DNA of 64,000 nucleotides from Brachymonas wangyanguii (GTDB lineage Bacteria; Pseudomonadota; Gammaproteobacteria; Burkholderiales; Burkholderiaceae_C), in assembly GCF_045055315.1 (NCBI RefSeq), contig NZ_CP173677.1:2343892-2407891 (forward strand). The letters run 5' to 3'. The stretch's first letter is position 1. Every line of letters starts with the position of its first letter. The translations under genes and the position numbers were made by a program. Below the pieces are notes generated by a model. That model worked only from the letters and a program-made list of their open reading frames with translations, was not told the origin of the DNA and did not search any database. Positions 43,347 through 51,621 of this stretch are shown in pieces.

Positions 43347-44462
43347 TCAGGCCGTGATCACGCCGCCGCCCAGGCAGACATCGCCGTCATACAGCACGGC
43401 ACTCTGTCCCGGCGTCACCGCCCACTGCGCCTCGGGGAAATCGAGTTGCAGCGCGCCGTTGGCCAGCAGCGCAGGCGTGCAGGCCGCATCCTGCTGGCGG
43501 TAGCGCGTCTTGGCGGTAAAGCCGGCCGGCGACTGGGCCGCCACCGGCGGCTTGCCGGCGCACCAGCTCAGGTCGGTCGCCTGCAGCGTATGACTCAGCA
43601 GCCAGGGATGGTCATGCCCCTGCACCGCATACAGGGTGTTGCTGGCCATGTCCTTGCGCGCCACGAACCAGGGCTGGTGCTCGCCGCCACCGCGCTGCGC
43701 ACCCTTGGCCTTGATGCCGCCAATGCCCAATCCCTGGCGCTGGCCCAGCGTGTAGAAGCTCAGGCCCATGTGCTCGCCAATCTTGCGCCCCTTCTCGTCC
43801 TTGATCGGGCCGGGCTGGCTTTGCAGGTAGCGATTGAGGAATTCGCGGAACGGGCGCTCGCCGATAAAACAGATGCCGGTCGAGTCCTTTTTCTTCGCGT
43901 TCGGCAGACCAACCTCCTCGGCGATGCGGCGCACCTCGGTCTTGGGCAGTTCGCCCACCGGGAACATCGCCTTCTGCAGCTGCGCCTGCGTCAGGCGATG
44001 CAGGAAGTAGCTCTGGTCCTTGGTCACATCGCAGCCCTTGAGCAGCTCGGCCAGGCCGGTGGCCTCGTTCTGGCGCACGCGGGCATAGTGGCCGGTGGCG
44101 ATCTTCTCGGCACCCAGGCGCATGGCGTGGTCCAGGAACGCCTTGAACTTGATCTCGGCATTGCACAGCACGTCCGGATTCGGCGTGCGGCCGGCCTGGT
44201 ACTCGCGCAGGAATTCGGCAAACACGCGATCCTTGTAGTCGGCGGCAAAGTTGACGTGCTCGATCTCGATGCCGATCACGTCAGCCACGGCTGCGGCATC
44301 GACAAAATCGATGTTCGAAGAACAGTATTCGGTGTCGTCGTCATCTTCCCAGTTCTTCATGAAGATGCCCACGACCTCGTGCCCCTGCTGCTTGAGCAGC
44401 CAGGCGCTCACGGCAGAATCCACGCCGCCACTAAGGCCTACCACAATGCGATGTTTCGTCAT
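43347..44462 (-). CDS. mnmA: tRNA-specific 2-thiouridylase MnmA
   Basis: Makes 2-thiouridine at U34 of Lys, Glu and Gln tRNAs. The 371-residue protein has the PP-loop VGLSGGVDSAVSAWLL at the start, the first catalytic Cys in NPDVLCNAEIKF and the second in STGICFIGER, followed by the C-terminal beta-barrel domains. Length matches the family. It points away from the nitronate monooxygenase gene, leaving 126 bp between them. MnmE, which modifies the same U34, is encoded at 58 kb. Confidence 0.96.
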   Translation of the reverse strand: MTKHRIVVGLSGGVDSAVSAWLLKQQGHEVVGIFMKNWEDDDDTEYCSSNIDFVDAAAVADVIGIEIEHVNFAADYKDRVFAEFLREYQAGRTPNPDVLCNAEIKFKAFLDHAMRLGAEKIATGHYARVRQNEATGLAELLKGCDVTKDQSYFLHRLTQAQLQKAMFPVGELPKTEVRRIAEEVGLPNAKKKDSTGICFIGERPFREFLNRYLQSQPGPIKDEKGRKIGEHMGLSFYTLGQRQGLGIGGIKAKGAQRGGGEHQPWFVARKDMASNTLYAVQGHDHPWLLSHTLQATDLSWCAGKPPVAAQSPAGFTAKTRYRQQDAACTPALLANGALQLDFPEAQWAVTPGQSAVLYDGDVCLGGGVITA

Positions 44463-44588
44463 TGGCGTATTATCCTAGAAGGTAGCCCTTTCTGCAGCCA
44501 GTCACGACGATGGACTGGCTTAACGCAACACCAGTCCAGCGCATTACCCAGCTGGTAGTCTCCCGCCATTCTGTTTTCCCGGATCGAC

Positions 44589-45845
44589 ATGCAAGTCCCT
44601 GCCCCTACTCCCTCCCTGCCCACCATGGCCGACGCCAGCGCCCTGGTCGAGCGCCTGCGCGACAAGGCCACGGCCTCCGGCCTGAAGCTCTGGAGCCTGG
44701 CCGGCAAGTCGCTGCTGCCGGTGGTCCAGGGCGGCATGGGCGTGGGCGTCTCGGCGGGCGGTCTGGCCGGTACCGTGGCACGCCACAGCGCCATCGGCAC
44801 CATCTCCTCGGTCGACCTGCGCCGCCTGCACCCCGACCTGATGGAGCAGACCCAGCACCTGGAAAAATCGCGTGACGTCGATTACGCGCGCGCCGTCATC
44901 AACGACGCCAACAGCGAAGCGCTGCGCCGCGAAATCGCCCGTGCCCGCGAAGGCTCCATGGGCTTTGGCCTGATCGCCGTCAACGTCATGAAGGCGATCA
45001 GCGCCTATGCCTCCAACGTGCGTACCGCGCTCGAAGCCGGCATCGATGCCGTGGTGGTGGGCGCCGGCCTGCCGCTGGACCTGCCCGACCTGGCCAAGGA
45101 CCACCCCAAGGCCGCATTGATCCCGATCCTGTCCGACGCCCGCGGCGTGCAGCTGATCATCAAGAAGTGGGAAAAGAAAGGCCGCCTGCCCGATGCCATC
45201 GTGATCGAGCACCCGCGCCTGGCCGGCGGTCACCTGGGTGCCGCCAAGATCGCCGATCTGGATGATCGCCGCTTCGACTTTGACGTGGTGTTGCCGCAGG
45301 TGCGCGAGTTCCTGGAAAAGGCCGGTTATGCCAAGGAAATCCCGCTGATTCCGGCGGGTGGCATCAACTCCATGCAGGACATCCTGCACCTGCAGTCACT
45401 GGGTGCCAGCGCGGTGCAGATGGGCACCGCCTTTGCCGTATCGCGCGAAAGCGATGCTGCGCCCGAGTTCAAGCAGGTGCTGGCCAATGCCGGCCCGGAA
45501 GACGTGGTGGAGTTCACCAGCGTGGCCGGCCTGCCGGCGCGCGGCGTGCGTTCGCCCTGGCTGGAAAAGTACATCCGCATCGAACCCAAGCTCAAGGCCG
45601 TGGCGCACGAAAAGCGCTGCAACATGGCCTTCGACTGCCTGGTGCACTGCGGCCTGCGCGACGGCAATGCCGAGGTCGGCCAGTTCTGTATCGACAAGCA
45701 GCTGGCCGATGCCCAGCGCGGCGAAGTCAACAAGGGCCTGTTCTTCCGCGGTGCCGGCGTGTTGCCTTTCGGCAACCAGATCCGCCCGGTCGAAGACCTG
45801 CTCAACTGGCTCGTCAGCGGCGAGCGCCCGGCTGTAACAGCCTGA
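44589..45845 (+). CDS. nitronate monooxygenase family protein
   Basis: A 418-residue FMN enzyme of the 2-nitropropane dioxygenase/NMO family. The TIM barrel shows PVVQGGMGVGVSAGGLAGTVA at its start, VVVGAGLPLDLP, AIVIEHPRLAGGHLG (catalytic His region), IPLIPAGGINSMQD and GASAVQMGTAFAVSRES (FMN phosphate site). It oxidises alkyl nitronates, perhaps 3-nitropropionate. The extra C-terminal part with C residues (KRCNMAFDCLVHCGLRD) is characteristic of the longer family members. Confidence 0.88.
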   Translation: MQVPAPTPSLPTMADASALVERLRDKATASGLKLWSLAGKSLLPVVQGGMGVGVSAGGLAGTVARHSAIGTISSVDLRRLHPDLMEQTQHLEKSRDVDYARAVINDANSEALRREIARAREGSMGFGLIAVNVMKAISAYASNVRTALEAGIDAVVVGAGLPLDLPDLAKDHPKAALIPILSDARGVQLIIKKWEKKGRLPDAIVIEHPRLAGGHLGAAKIADLDDRRFDFDVVLPQVREFLEKAGYAKEIPLIPAGGINSMQDILHLQSLGASAVQMGTAFAVSRESDAAPEFKQVLANAGPEDVVEFTSVAGLPARGVRSPWLEKYIRIEPKLKAVAHEKRCNMAFDCLVHCGLRDGNAEVGQFCIDKQLADAQRGEVNKGLFFRGAGVLPFGNQIRPVEDLLNWLVSGERPAVTA

Positions 45846-45976
45846 TACAATACACTTTCCCGCACGCCCGGTCGCGAAACGCAAGCGGCTCAAGGGCTTG
45901 CGGCAGAATGCTGATTTATCAGGCATTTCCCCGATCGGCCAACTCCCCCCAAACCAGCTAAACTGGACTGATCGAC

Positions 45977-46064
45977 ACGGCATGCTGCCCCTGCAGGGCA
46001 CAAGCAAAAAAGCCCACCAGAGGCTACAAGAACACAGCCCCTGCACCCCGGCACAGCATGCCGT
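45977..46064 (+). ncRNA. predicted structured leader RNA of nrdJ
   Basis: The untranslated region before the B12-dependent ribonucleotide reductase folds into a nested long hairpin. Outer 11-bp arms are ACGGCATGCTG (45977-45987) and CAGCATGCCGT (46054-46064). Inner TGCAGGGC (45992-45999) pairs with GCCCcTGCA (46037-46045, one bulged C). Apical AGCC (46011-46014) pairs with GGCT (46022-46025). Two 11-base A-rich strands, both starting ACAAG, face each other between the inner and apical stems. It ends 33 bp before the start codon. No B12-riboswitch box is present. A bioinformatically named nrdJ RNA motif exists, and membership is possible but unverified. Confidence 0.6.
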
Positions 46065-46097
46065 TTCCCCTTGTACGCCCCCTATTGAACTGATGTG

Positions 46098-48566
46098 ATG
46101 TCTGCCATGGATACTCCTGCCCGCCACCCCCTGTCTACCCTCGAACTGCCCGAACAACCGATCAGCAAGGACGTGATCCAGGAGAAATACTGCAAGGCCG
46201 GTGAATCCTCCGCCGACGAGATCTACGCCCGCGTTGCCCGCGCGCTGGCCGGTGCCGAAAAGCCCGAACTGCGTGCCGAGTGGGAGCAGAAGTTCCTGGA
46301 GAACCTGCGCGCCGGCGCGATCGGCGCAGGCCGCATCATGAGCGCTGCCGGCACCGACATCCAGGCCACGCTGATCAACTGCTTTGTGCAGCCGGTGGGC
46401 GACTGCATCCAGGGTTTTGACGACGAAGGCTTCCCCGGTATCTACGAGGCCCTGCGCGAAGCGGCCGAAACCATGCGCCGTGGCGGTGGCGTCGGTTACG
46501 ACTTCTCCCGCATCCGCCCCAAGGGTGCCCAGGTCAAGGGCACGGCCAGCATCGCCTCCGGCCCGTGCAGCTACATCAACGTCTTTGACCAGAGCTGCTC
46601 CACGGTAGAGAGCGCCGGCGCACGCCGTGGCGCCCAGATGGGCGTGCTGCGCATCGACCATCCGGACGTGCTGGAATTTATCACGGCCAAGCGCACGCCG
46701 GGCCGCTGGAACAACTTCAACGTCTCGGTCGGCGTGAGCGACGGCTTCATGCAGGCCGTGACCGACGGTACCGACTGGGAACTGGTCCACAAGGCCAAGC
46801 CCGGCAAGAAGGTGATGGACGCCGGCGCCTACCAGCGCGATGACGGCAACTGGGTCTACCGCAAGACGCCGGCGCGTGAGCTGTGGAACACCATCATGCA
46901 ATCGGCCTACGACTTTGCCGAGCCGGGCATCCTGTTCATCGACCAGATCAACCGCGACAACAACCTGAACTACTGCGAAGAGATCGCGGCGACCAACCCC
47001 TGCGGCGAACAGCCGCTGCCGAGCTACGGCTGCTGCGACCTGGGTCCGGTGATCCTGACGCGCTTCGTGCGCCATCCCTTCAATGTGGGCGGCACCGCCA
47101 GCTTCGACTTTGACGCTTTCGAGAAATCGGTGGCGATCCAGGTGCGCGCGCTCGACAACGTGCTCGACGTGACCTTCTGGCCGCTGGAGCAGCAGCGCGA
47201 GGAAAGCGCCGCCAAGCGCCGTATCGGCGTCGGCTTTACCGGCCTGGGCAACGCCCTGAGCATGCTGTGCCTGCGCTATGACCGCGAGGAGGGCCGCCAG
47301 ATGGCCGCCCAGATCGGCGAGCGCATGCGCAATGCCGCCTACCGCGCGTCCGTGGAGCTGGCCAAGGAAAAAGGCGCCTTCCCCAAGTTTGACGCCAAGG
47401 CCTACCTGGGCAACGACAGCTTTGCCAGCCGCCTGCCGGCCGACATCAAGGCCGACATCAAGAAGCACGGCCTGCGCAACAGCCACCTGCTGTCAATCGC
47501 GCCTACCGGCACGGTCAGCCTGGCCTTTGCCGACAACGCCTCCAACGGCATCGAACCGGCCTTCTCCTGGACCTACACACGCCGCAAGCGCGAAGCAGAC
47601 GGCTCCACCAGCGAGTACGTGGTGGAAGACCACGCCTACCGCCTGTACCACGCGCTGCATGGCCAGGACGCCAAGCTGCCCGAGTACTTCGTCTCGGCGC
47701 TGGAAATGTCTGCCGCCGATCACGTCGGCATGATGCAGGCGGTGCAACCCTTCATCGATACCTCGATCTCCAAGACGGTCAACATCCCGGCCGACTACCC
47801 CTACGAGGACTTCAAGGACCTGTACCACCACGCCTGGCGCGCCGGCCTGAAGGGCCTGGCCACCTACCGCCCGAACAGCATCCTGGGTGCCGTGCTGGAA
47901 GCTACGCCGGCCAAGAAGGAAGAGCCGAAGCCGGCAGCTCCCGCCGCCGAACCGGTCGATCCGATGCGCGTGGTGATCGAGAGCCGCCCCAAGGGCGCGC
48001 TGAACGCCGTGGCCGAGAAGATCGAATACTGGACACAGGAAGGCAAGCAGCGCCTGTACCTGATCGTCTCCTTCATGCCGATCGAAGGCGAAGACGGCCG
48101 CAATGTCGAGCGCGCCATCGAATTCTTCATGCCGGTGGGCCAGAGTAGCGAATCGCAGCAATGGATTACCGCCACCATGCGTTCGCTGTCGCTGGCCGCG
48201 CGTGGCGGCTTCCTGGACCGTGCGCTGGACGACCTGCGCAAGGTCAGCTGGGACCGCGGCCCGGTGCGTCTGGGCACCTACGCCAAGGCCGACGGCACAC
48301 TGGTGCCGCGCTGGCACGATTCCGAAGTGGCCGCAATTGCCTACGCGCTGCAGAACCTGATCGCCGAGCGCAGCCAGATGGAACTGCCGCTGCAGGACAT
48401 CGATGCGCCCTCGCCCAACCACACGCCTGACGTGATGAGCCAGCAGCAGAACCTGCTGCCGGTGATGGCCGGCAAAAAGTGTCCCGAATGCGGCGCGCAC
48501 GCCATGATCCGCAAGGATGGCTGCGATTACTGCACACAGTGCGGGCATATGGGGAGCTGCGGCTAA
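46098..48566 (+). CDS. nrdJ: adenosylcobalamin-dependent ribonucleoside-diphosphate reductase
   Basis: Class II ribonucleotide reductase that makes deoxynucleotides with or without oxygen, using coenzyme B12. The protein has about 822 residues. Landmarks are LINCFVQPVGD, SCSTVESAGARRGAQMG, NPCGEQPLPSYGCCDLG (active-site Asn-Pro-Cys region) and APTGTVSLAFADNASNG. A TSCPD-type domain follows (about 640-740), then a C-terminal zinc-ribbon-like CPECGAH...CDYCTQCGHMGSCG tail with the redox cysteines. Starts at 46095 (GTG), 46098 or 46107 are all possible, and none has a clear Shine-Dalgarno sequence. Expression may be controlled by the structured leader upstream. Confidence 0.95.
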   Translation: MSAMDTPARHPLSTLELPEQPISKDVIQEKYCKAGESSADEIYARVARALAGAEKPELRAEWEQKFLENLRAGAIGAGRIMSAAGTDIQATLINCFVQPVGDCIQGFDDEGFPGIYEALREAAETMRRGGGVGYDFSRIRPKGAQVKGTASIASGPCSYINVFDQSCSTVESAGARRGAQMGVLRIDHPDVLEFITAKRTPGRWNNFNVSVGVSDGFMQAVTDGTDWELVHKAKPGKKVMDAGAYQRDDGNWVYRKTPARELWNTIMQSAYDFAEPGILFIDQINRDNNLNYCEEIAATNPCGEQPLPSYGCCDLGPVILTRFVRHPFNVGGTASFDFDAFEKSVAIQVRALDNVLDVTFWPLEQQREESAAKRRIGVGFTGLGNALSMLCLRYDREEGRQMAAQIGERMRNAAYRASVELAKEKGAFPKFDAKAYLGNDSFASRLPADIKADIKKHGLRNSHLLSIAPTGTVSLAFADNASNGIEPAFSWTYTRRKREADGSTSEYVVEDHAYRLYHALHGQDAKLPEYFVSALEMSAADHVGMMQAVQPFIDTSISKTVNIPADYPYEDFKDLYHHAWRAGLKGLATYRPNSILGAVLEATPAKKEEPKPAAPAAEPVDPMRVVIESRPKGALNAVAEKIEYWTQEGKQRLYLIVSFMPIEGEDGRNVERAIEFFMPVGQSSESQQWITATMRSLSLAARGGFLDRALDDLRKVSWDRGPVRLGTYAKADGTLVPRWHDSEVAAIAYALQNLIAERSQMELPLQDIDAPSPNHTPDVMSQQQNLLPVMAGKKCPECGAHAMIRKDGCDYCTQCGHMGSCG

Positions 48567-48614
48567 GCAACACAGCTGCCGCAGGGAGCAGCACCTGCGG
48601 CTCCTGCGCTCGCC

Positions 48615-49256
48615 ATGTTCTACGGCGTCACCGACCTCGCCACCTTCATCCTCGGCACGATTTTCATCGTGCTGATTCCGGGGCCGAATTCGCTTTACGT
48701 GATGACGGTGTCCTCGCGCAAGGGCAAGGCGGCCGGATTCTGGGGCGCAGCCGGCATCTTCATGGGCGACCTGATCCTGATGGTGCTGGCCGCGACTGGC
48801 GTGGCCTCGCTGCTGAAAGCCTATCCGACGGTGTTCGTGCTGCTCAAGTATGCCGGGGCCGGCTATCTGGTGTTTCTTGGCCTGGGCCTGCTGCGCGCGG
48901 CTATCGCGCGCTGGCGCCAGCCGGAGCAGGCCGCTGCGCCAGCCAGCGCGCCACGGCAGGACCGGCCATTCCGCGTAGCGCTGCTGATCAGCCTGCTGAA
49001 TCCCAAGGCAATCCTGTTCTACGTCTCCTTCTTCATCCAGTTTGTCTCGCCGGACTATGCCTGGCCAGCGCTGTCCTTCCTGATCCTGGGGATCATCGTG
49101 CAGTTTTTCAGCATGCTGTACCTGGCGGTACTGATCCTGGGCGGCAGCTGGCTGGCCGGGGTTTTCCGGCGGCGACGCCGGCTGGCAGCGTCCGCTACTG
49201 GAACCGTTGGTGGCCTGTTTATTGGCTTTGGTGCCAGGCTGGCGCTGGCTGGTTGA
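48615..49256 (+). CDS. leuE: leucine efflux protein LeuE (LysE/RhtB family)
   Basis: A 213-residue amino-acid exporter with six hydrophobic segments. FILGTIFIVLIPGPNSLYVM near the N-terminus and ALLISLLNPKAILFYVSFFIQFV in the middle are the LysE/RhtB signatures and closely match LeuE. It would export leucine and related residues. It starts 48 bp after nrdJ and is followed 9 bp later by the exonuclease gene in the same direction. Confidence 0.85.
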   Translation: MFYGVTDLATFILGTIFIVLIPGPNSLYVMTVSSRKGKAAGFWGAAGIFMGDLILMVLAATGVASLLKAYPTVFVLLKYAGAGYLVFLGLGLLRAAIARWRQPEQAAAPASAPRQDRPFRVALLISLLNPKAILFYVSFFIQFVSPDYAWPALSFLILGIIVQFFSMLYLAVLILGGSWLAGVFRRRRRLAASATGTVGGLFIGFGARLALAG

Positions 49257-49265
49257 GGACCCTGC

Positions 49266-49805
49266 ATGATCCTGGTCATCGATCTCGAAGCCACCTGCGA
49301 AGAACACCAGAGCGGCATCGCCGATATGGAAATCATCGAGGTCGGCGCCTGCTGGGCCACGCCGGATGGTACGGTACGGGACACCTTCCAGCGCTTTGTG
49401 CGACCAGTGCAAAAGCCGCTATTGAGCAACTTCTGTCGCGAACTGACGCGCATTTCGCAGCAAGATGTGGATACGGCCGCCTGTTGGCCGGAGGTGGCAG
49501 CTGAGCTGGCCGACTTTGCCAGTCTGCATGCAGTCCCTGAACCGATCTGGGCGAGTTGGGGCCAGTACGATGCGCGCCAGATCCTGCGCGATTGCCAGCA
49601 GCACCAGACTCCCCATCCACTGGCCGGCTGGCAGCACCTGAACCTGAAGGCGGCGTTTGCACAACGGCGCGGCATCCGGCAGACCGGCATGGGCACGGCC
49701 CTCCAGCTGGTTGGACTGGTTCTCGAAGGGCAGCACCACCGCGCCCTCGCCGACGCGATGAATGCCGCGAAGCTGCTGCCGTTTTCGCTGCCATTGCCGA
49801 CATGA
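49266..49805 (+). CDS. DEDDh 3'-5' exonuclease family protein
   Basis: A 179-residue exonuclease-fold protein of the ERI1/RNase T-like group. The four metal-binding acidic residues are in place: D and E of VIDLEATC, D in SWGQYDARQI and D in HRALADAMNAA with its preceding His. Substrate (RNA or DNA) cannot be decided from the sequence. It begins 9 bp after leuE and is probably co-transcribed. Confidence 0.85.
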   Translation: MILVIDLEATCEEHQSGIADMEIIEVGACWATPDGTVRDTFQRFVRPVQKPLLSNFCRELTRISQQDVDTAACWPEVAAELADFASLHAVPEPIWASWGQYDARQILRDCQQHQTPHPLAGWQHLNLKAAFAQRRGIRQTGMGTALQLVGLVLEGQHHRALADAMNAAKLLPFSLPLPT

Positions 49806-49965
49806 ACCGCCTTGCCTGGCGCACCGGCCAAGGTGGCCAGCCAGCGTAGCGGGATTGGTCTACCCTGCATGGACTTGCGCCGCGACGGATATCCCAATAC
49901 CGCACGCCGTACCCCGCATTTGGCAGTATGCTTGAACGATCAACAGACCTTCCCACGACGCCGCC

Positions 49966-51147
49966 ATGATCATCCAGAGCCTGCTCGATACCGACCTGTA
50001 CAAGTTCACCATGATGCAGGCGGTGCTGCACCAGTTTCCCGCCGCCCAGGTCGAATACAAGTTCAAGTGCCGCTCAGCCGGCGTGCAGCTCACGCCCTAT
50101 CTGGAGGAAATCCGCGAGGAAATCCGCCTGCTCTGCCAGCTGCGCTTTACCGAAGACGAACTCGCCTACATGCGCAGCCTGCGCTTCATCAGCAGCGACT
50201 TTGTCGACTTCCTGGCGCTGTTCAAGCTGAACGACAAGGCCGTGACGCTGACGCCGCTGGACAATGGCGAGATCGATATCCGCATCCGCGGCCCCTGGCT
50301 GCACACCATCCTGTTCGAGATCCCGATCCTGGCGATCGTGAGCGAGGTCTATACGCGCAACACCTCGCCCGGGCTGGACTGGAGCGAAGGTCGCCGCCGG
50401 CTGGAAGACAAGCTGGACCTGCTGCAGCAGCATCCCGGTGTGAAAGTGGCCGATTACGGCACACGCCGGCGCTTCTCCGGTGCCTGGCAGCAGGAGGTGC
50501 TGCAGATCATGAAGGCGCGCCTGGGCACTGACAGCCACAGCCAGCTCACCGGCACCAGCAACGTGCTGTACGCCAAGGAAATGGATTTGCGCCCGATGGG
50601 CACCATGGCGCACGAATACCTGCAGGCCTGCCAGGCGCTGGGACCGCGCCTGCGCGACAGCCAGAAATTCGCCTTCGAGAAGTGGGCGCAGGAATACCGC
50701 GGCGACCTCGGCATTGCGCTGTCGGACGTCTACGGCATGGAAGCCTTCCTGAACGATTTCGACATGTATTTCTGCAAGCTGTTCGATGGCGTGCGCCATG
50801 ACAGCGGCGATCCGTTCACCTGGGGTGAGCGCATGATCGCGCATTACGCGGCCAACCGCTGTGATCCGCTGACAAAATTGCTGATCTTCAGCGATGGCCT
50901 GACGATCCCGCGCTGCATCGAAATCCACGACCGCTTTGCCGGCCGCTGCCAGACCGCGTTTGGGGTGGGCACTAACCTGATGAACGACCTGGGGCCGGCG
51001 CCGCTGCAAATCGTGCTCAAGATGGTGCGCTGCAATGACCAGCCGGTGGCGAAGATTTCCGACACCCCGGGCAAGACCATGGTCGAGGACGAAGGCTACC
51101 TGACCTATCTGCGGCAGGTGTTCAACCTGCCGGCCGATGCGAGCTAG
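49966..51147 (+). CDS. pncB: nicotinate phosphoribosyltransferase
   Basis: Converts nicotinate and PRPP to nicotinate mononucleotide with ATP use, feeding NAD salvage. The 393-residue protein begins IIQSLLDTDLYKFTMMQAVLHQFP, the standard N-terminus. It has GTSNVLYAKE (phosphorylated His is replaced by the usual family segment MGTMAHEYLQA), VRHDSGDPFTWGERMI and FGVGTNLMNDLG for PRPP binding. Pairs functionally with pncC at 42 kb. The 160 bp upstream contain no gene. Confidence 0.96.
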   Translation: MIIQSLLDTDLYKFTMMQAVLHQFPAAQVEYKFKCRSAGVQLTPYLEEIREEIRLLCQLRFTEDELAYMRSLRFISSDFVDFLALFKLNDKAVTLTPLDNGEIDIRIRGPWLHTILFEIPILAIVSEVYTRNTSPGLDWSEGRRRLEDKLDLLQQHPGVKVADYGTRRRFSGAWQQEVLQIMKARLGTDSHSQLTGTSNVLYAKEMDLRPMGTMAHEYLQACQALGPRLRDSQKFAFEKWAQEYRGDLGIALSDVYGMEAFLNDFDMYFCKLFDGVRHDSGDPFTWGERMIAHYAANRCDPLTKLLIFSDGLTIPRCIEIHDRFAGRCQTAFGVGTNLMNDLGPAPLQIVLKMVRCNDQPVAKISDTPGKTMVEDEGYLTYLRQVFNLPADAS

Positions 51148-51159
51148 GAAGGCCGGATC

Positions 51160-51606
51160 ATGTACGGATGGGCGCTATTGCTGCATGTACTGGGTGCCAC
51201 GGTCTGGACCGGAGGCCACCTGATCCTGGCCTGCACCGTGCTACCACGCGTGTTGCGTGAGCAGGATGTGGACGGACTGCTGAAGTTCGAATCGGCCTAC
51301 GAGCGCATCGGCATGCCGGCATTGCTGGTCCAGGTCATCACCGGATTCTGGATGGCGATGCAACTGCAGCCTGATCACGGCCAATGGCTGGCGTTTGGCG
51401 ATCCGGTCACACGCCTTATCGGCATCAAGCTGTTTCTGCTACTCCTTACGGTGCTGCTGGCACTGGATGCACGTTTTCGCGTGATTCCCCGGCTACACCA
51501 GCCCGGCAAACTGACCGACATGGCCTGGCACATCGTGCCGGTGACGCTGATCGGCATCGTCTTTGTCGCCACCGGGGTATCGCTGCGAACGGGCTGGCTG
51601 GCCTGA
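51160..51606 (+). CDS. CopD-family membrane protein
   Basis: A 148-residue integral membrane protein with four hydrophobic helices and conserved His residues in LLHVLGATVWTGGHLI, matching the CopD/copper-resistance domain. It may move copper or bind heme in the inner membrane. It lies 12 bp after pncB and converges with the acyl-CoA synthetase gene. Confidence 0.72.
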   Translation: MYGWALLLHVLGATVWTGGHLILACTVLPRVLREQDVDGLLKFESAYERIGMPALLVQVITGFWMAMQLQPDHGQWLAFGDPVTRLIGIKLFLLLLTVLLALDARFRVIPRLHQPGKLTDMAWHIVPVTLIGIVFVATGVSLRTGWLA

Positions 51607-51621
51607 ACCCCGGCTGATGAC

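Noticed and set aside
45846..46097. Cobalamin riboswitch or NrdR boxes upstream of nrdJ
   Set aside because: No GCCACTG-type B12 box or convincing tandem NrdR palindrome is present; only the nested hairpin is clear.
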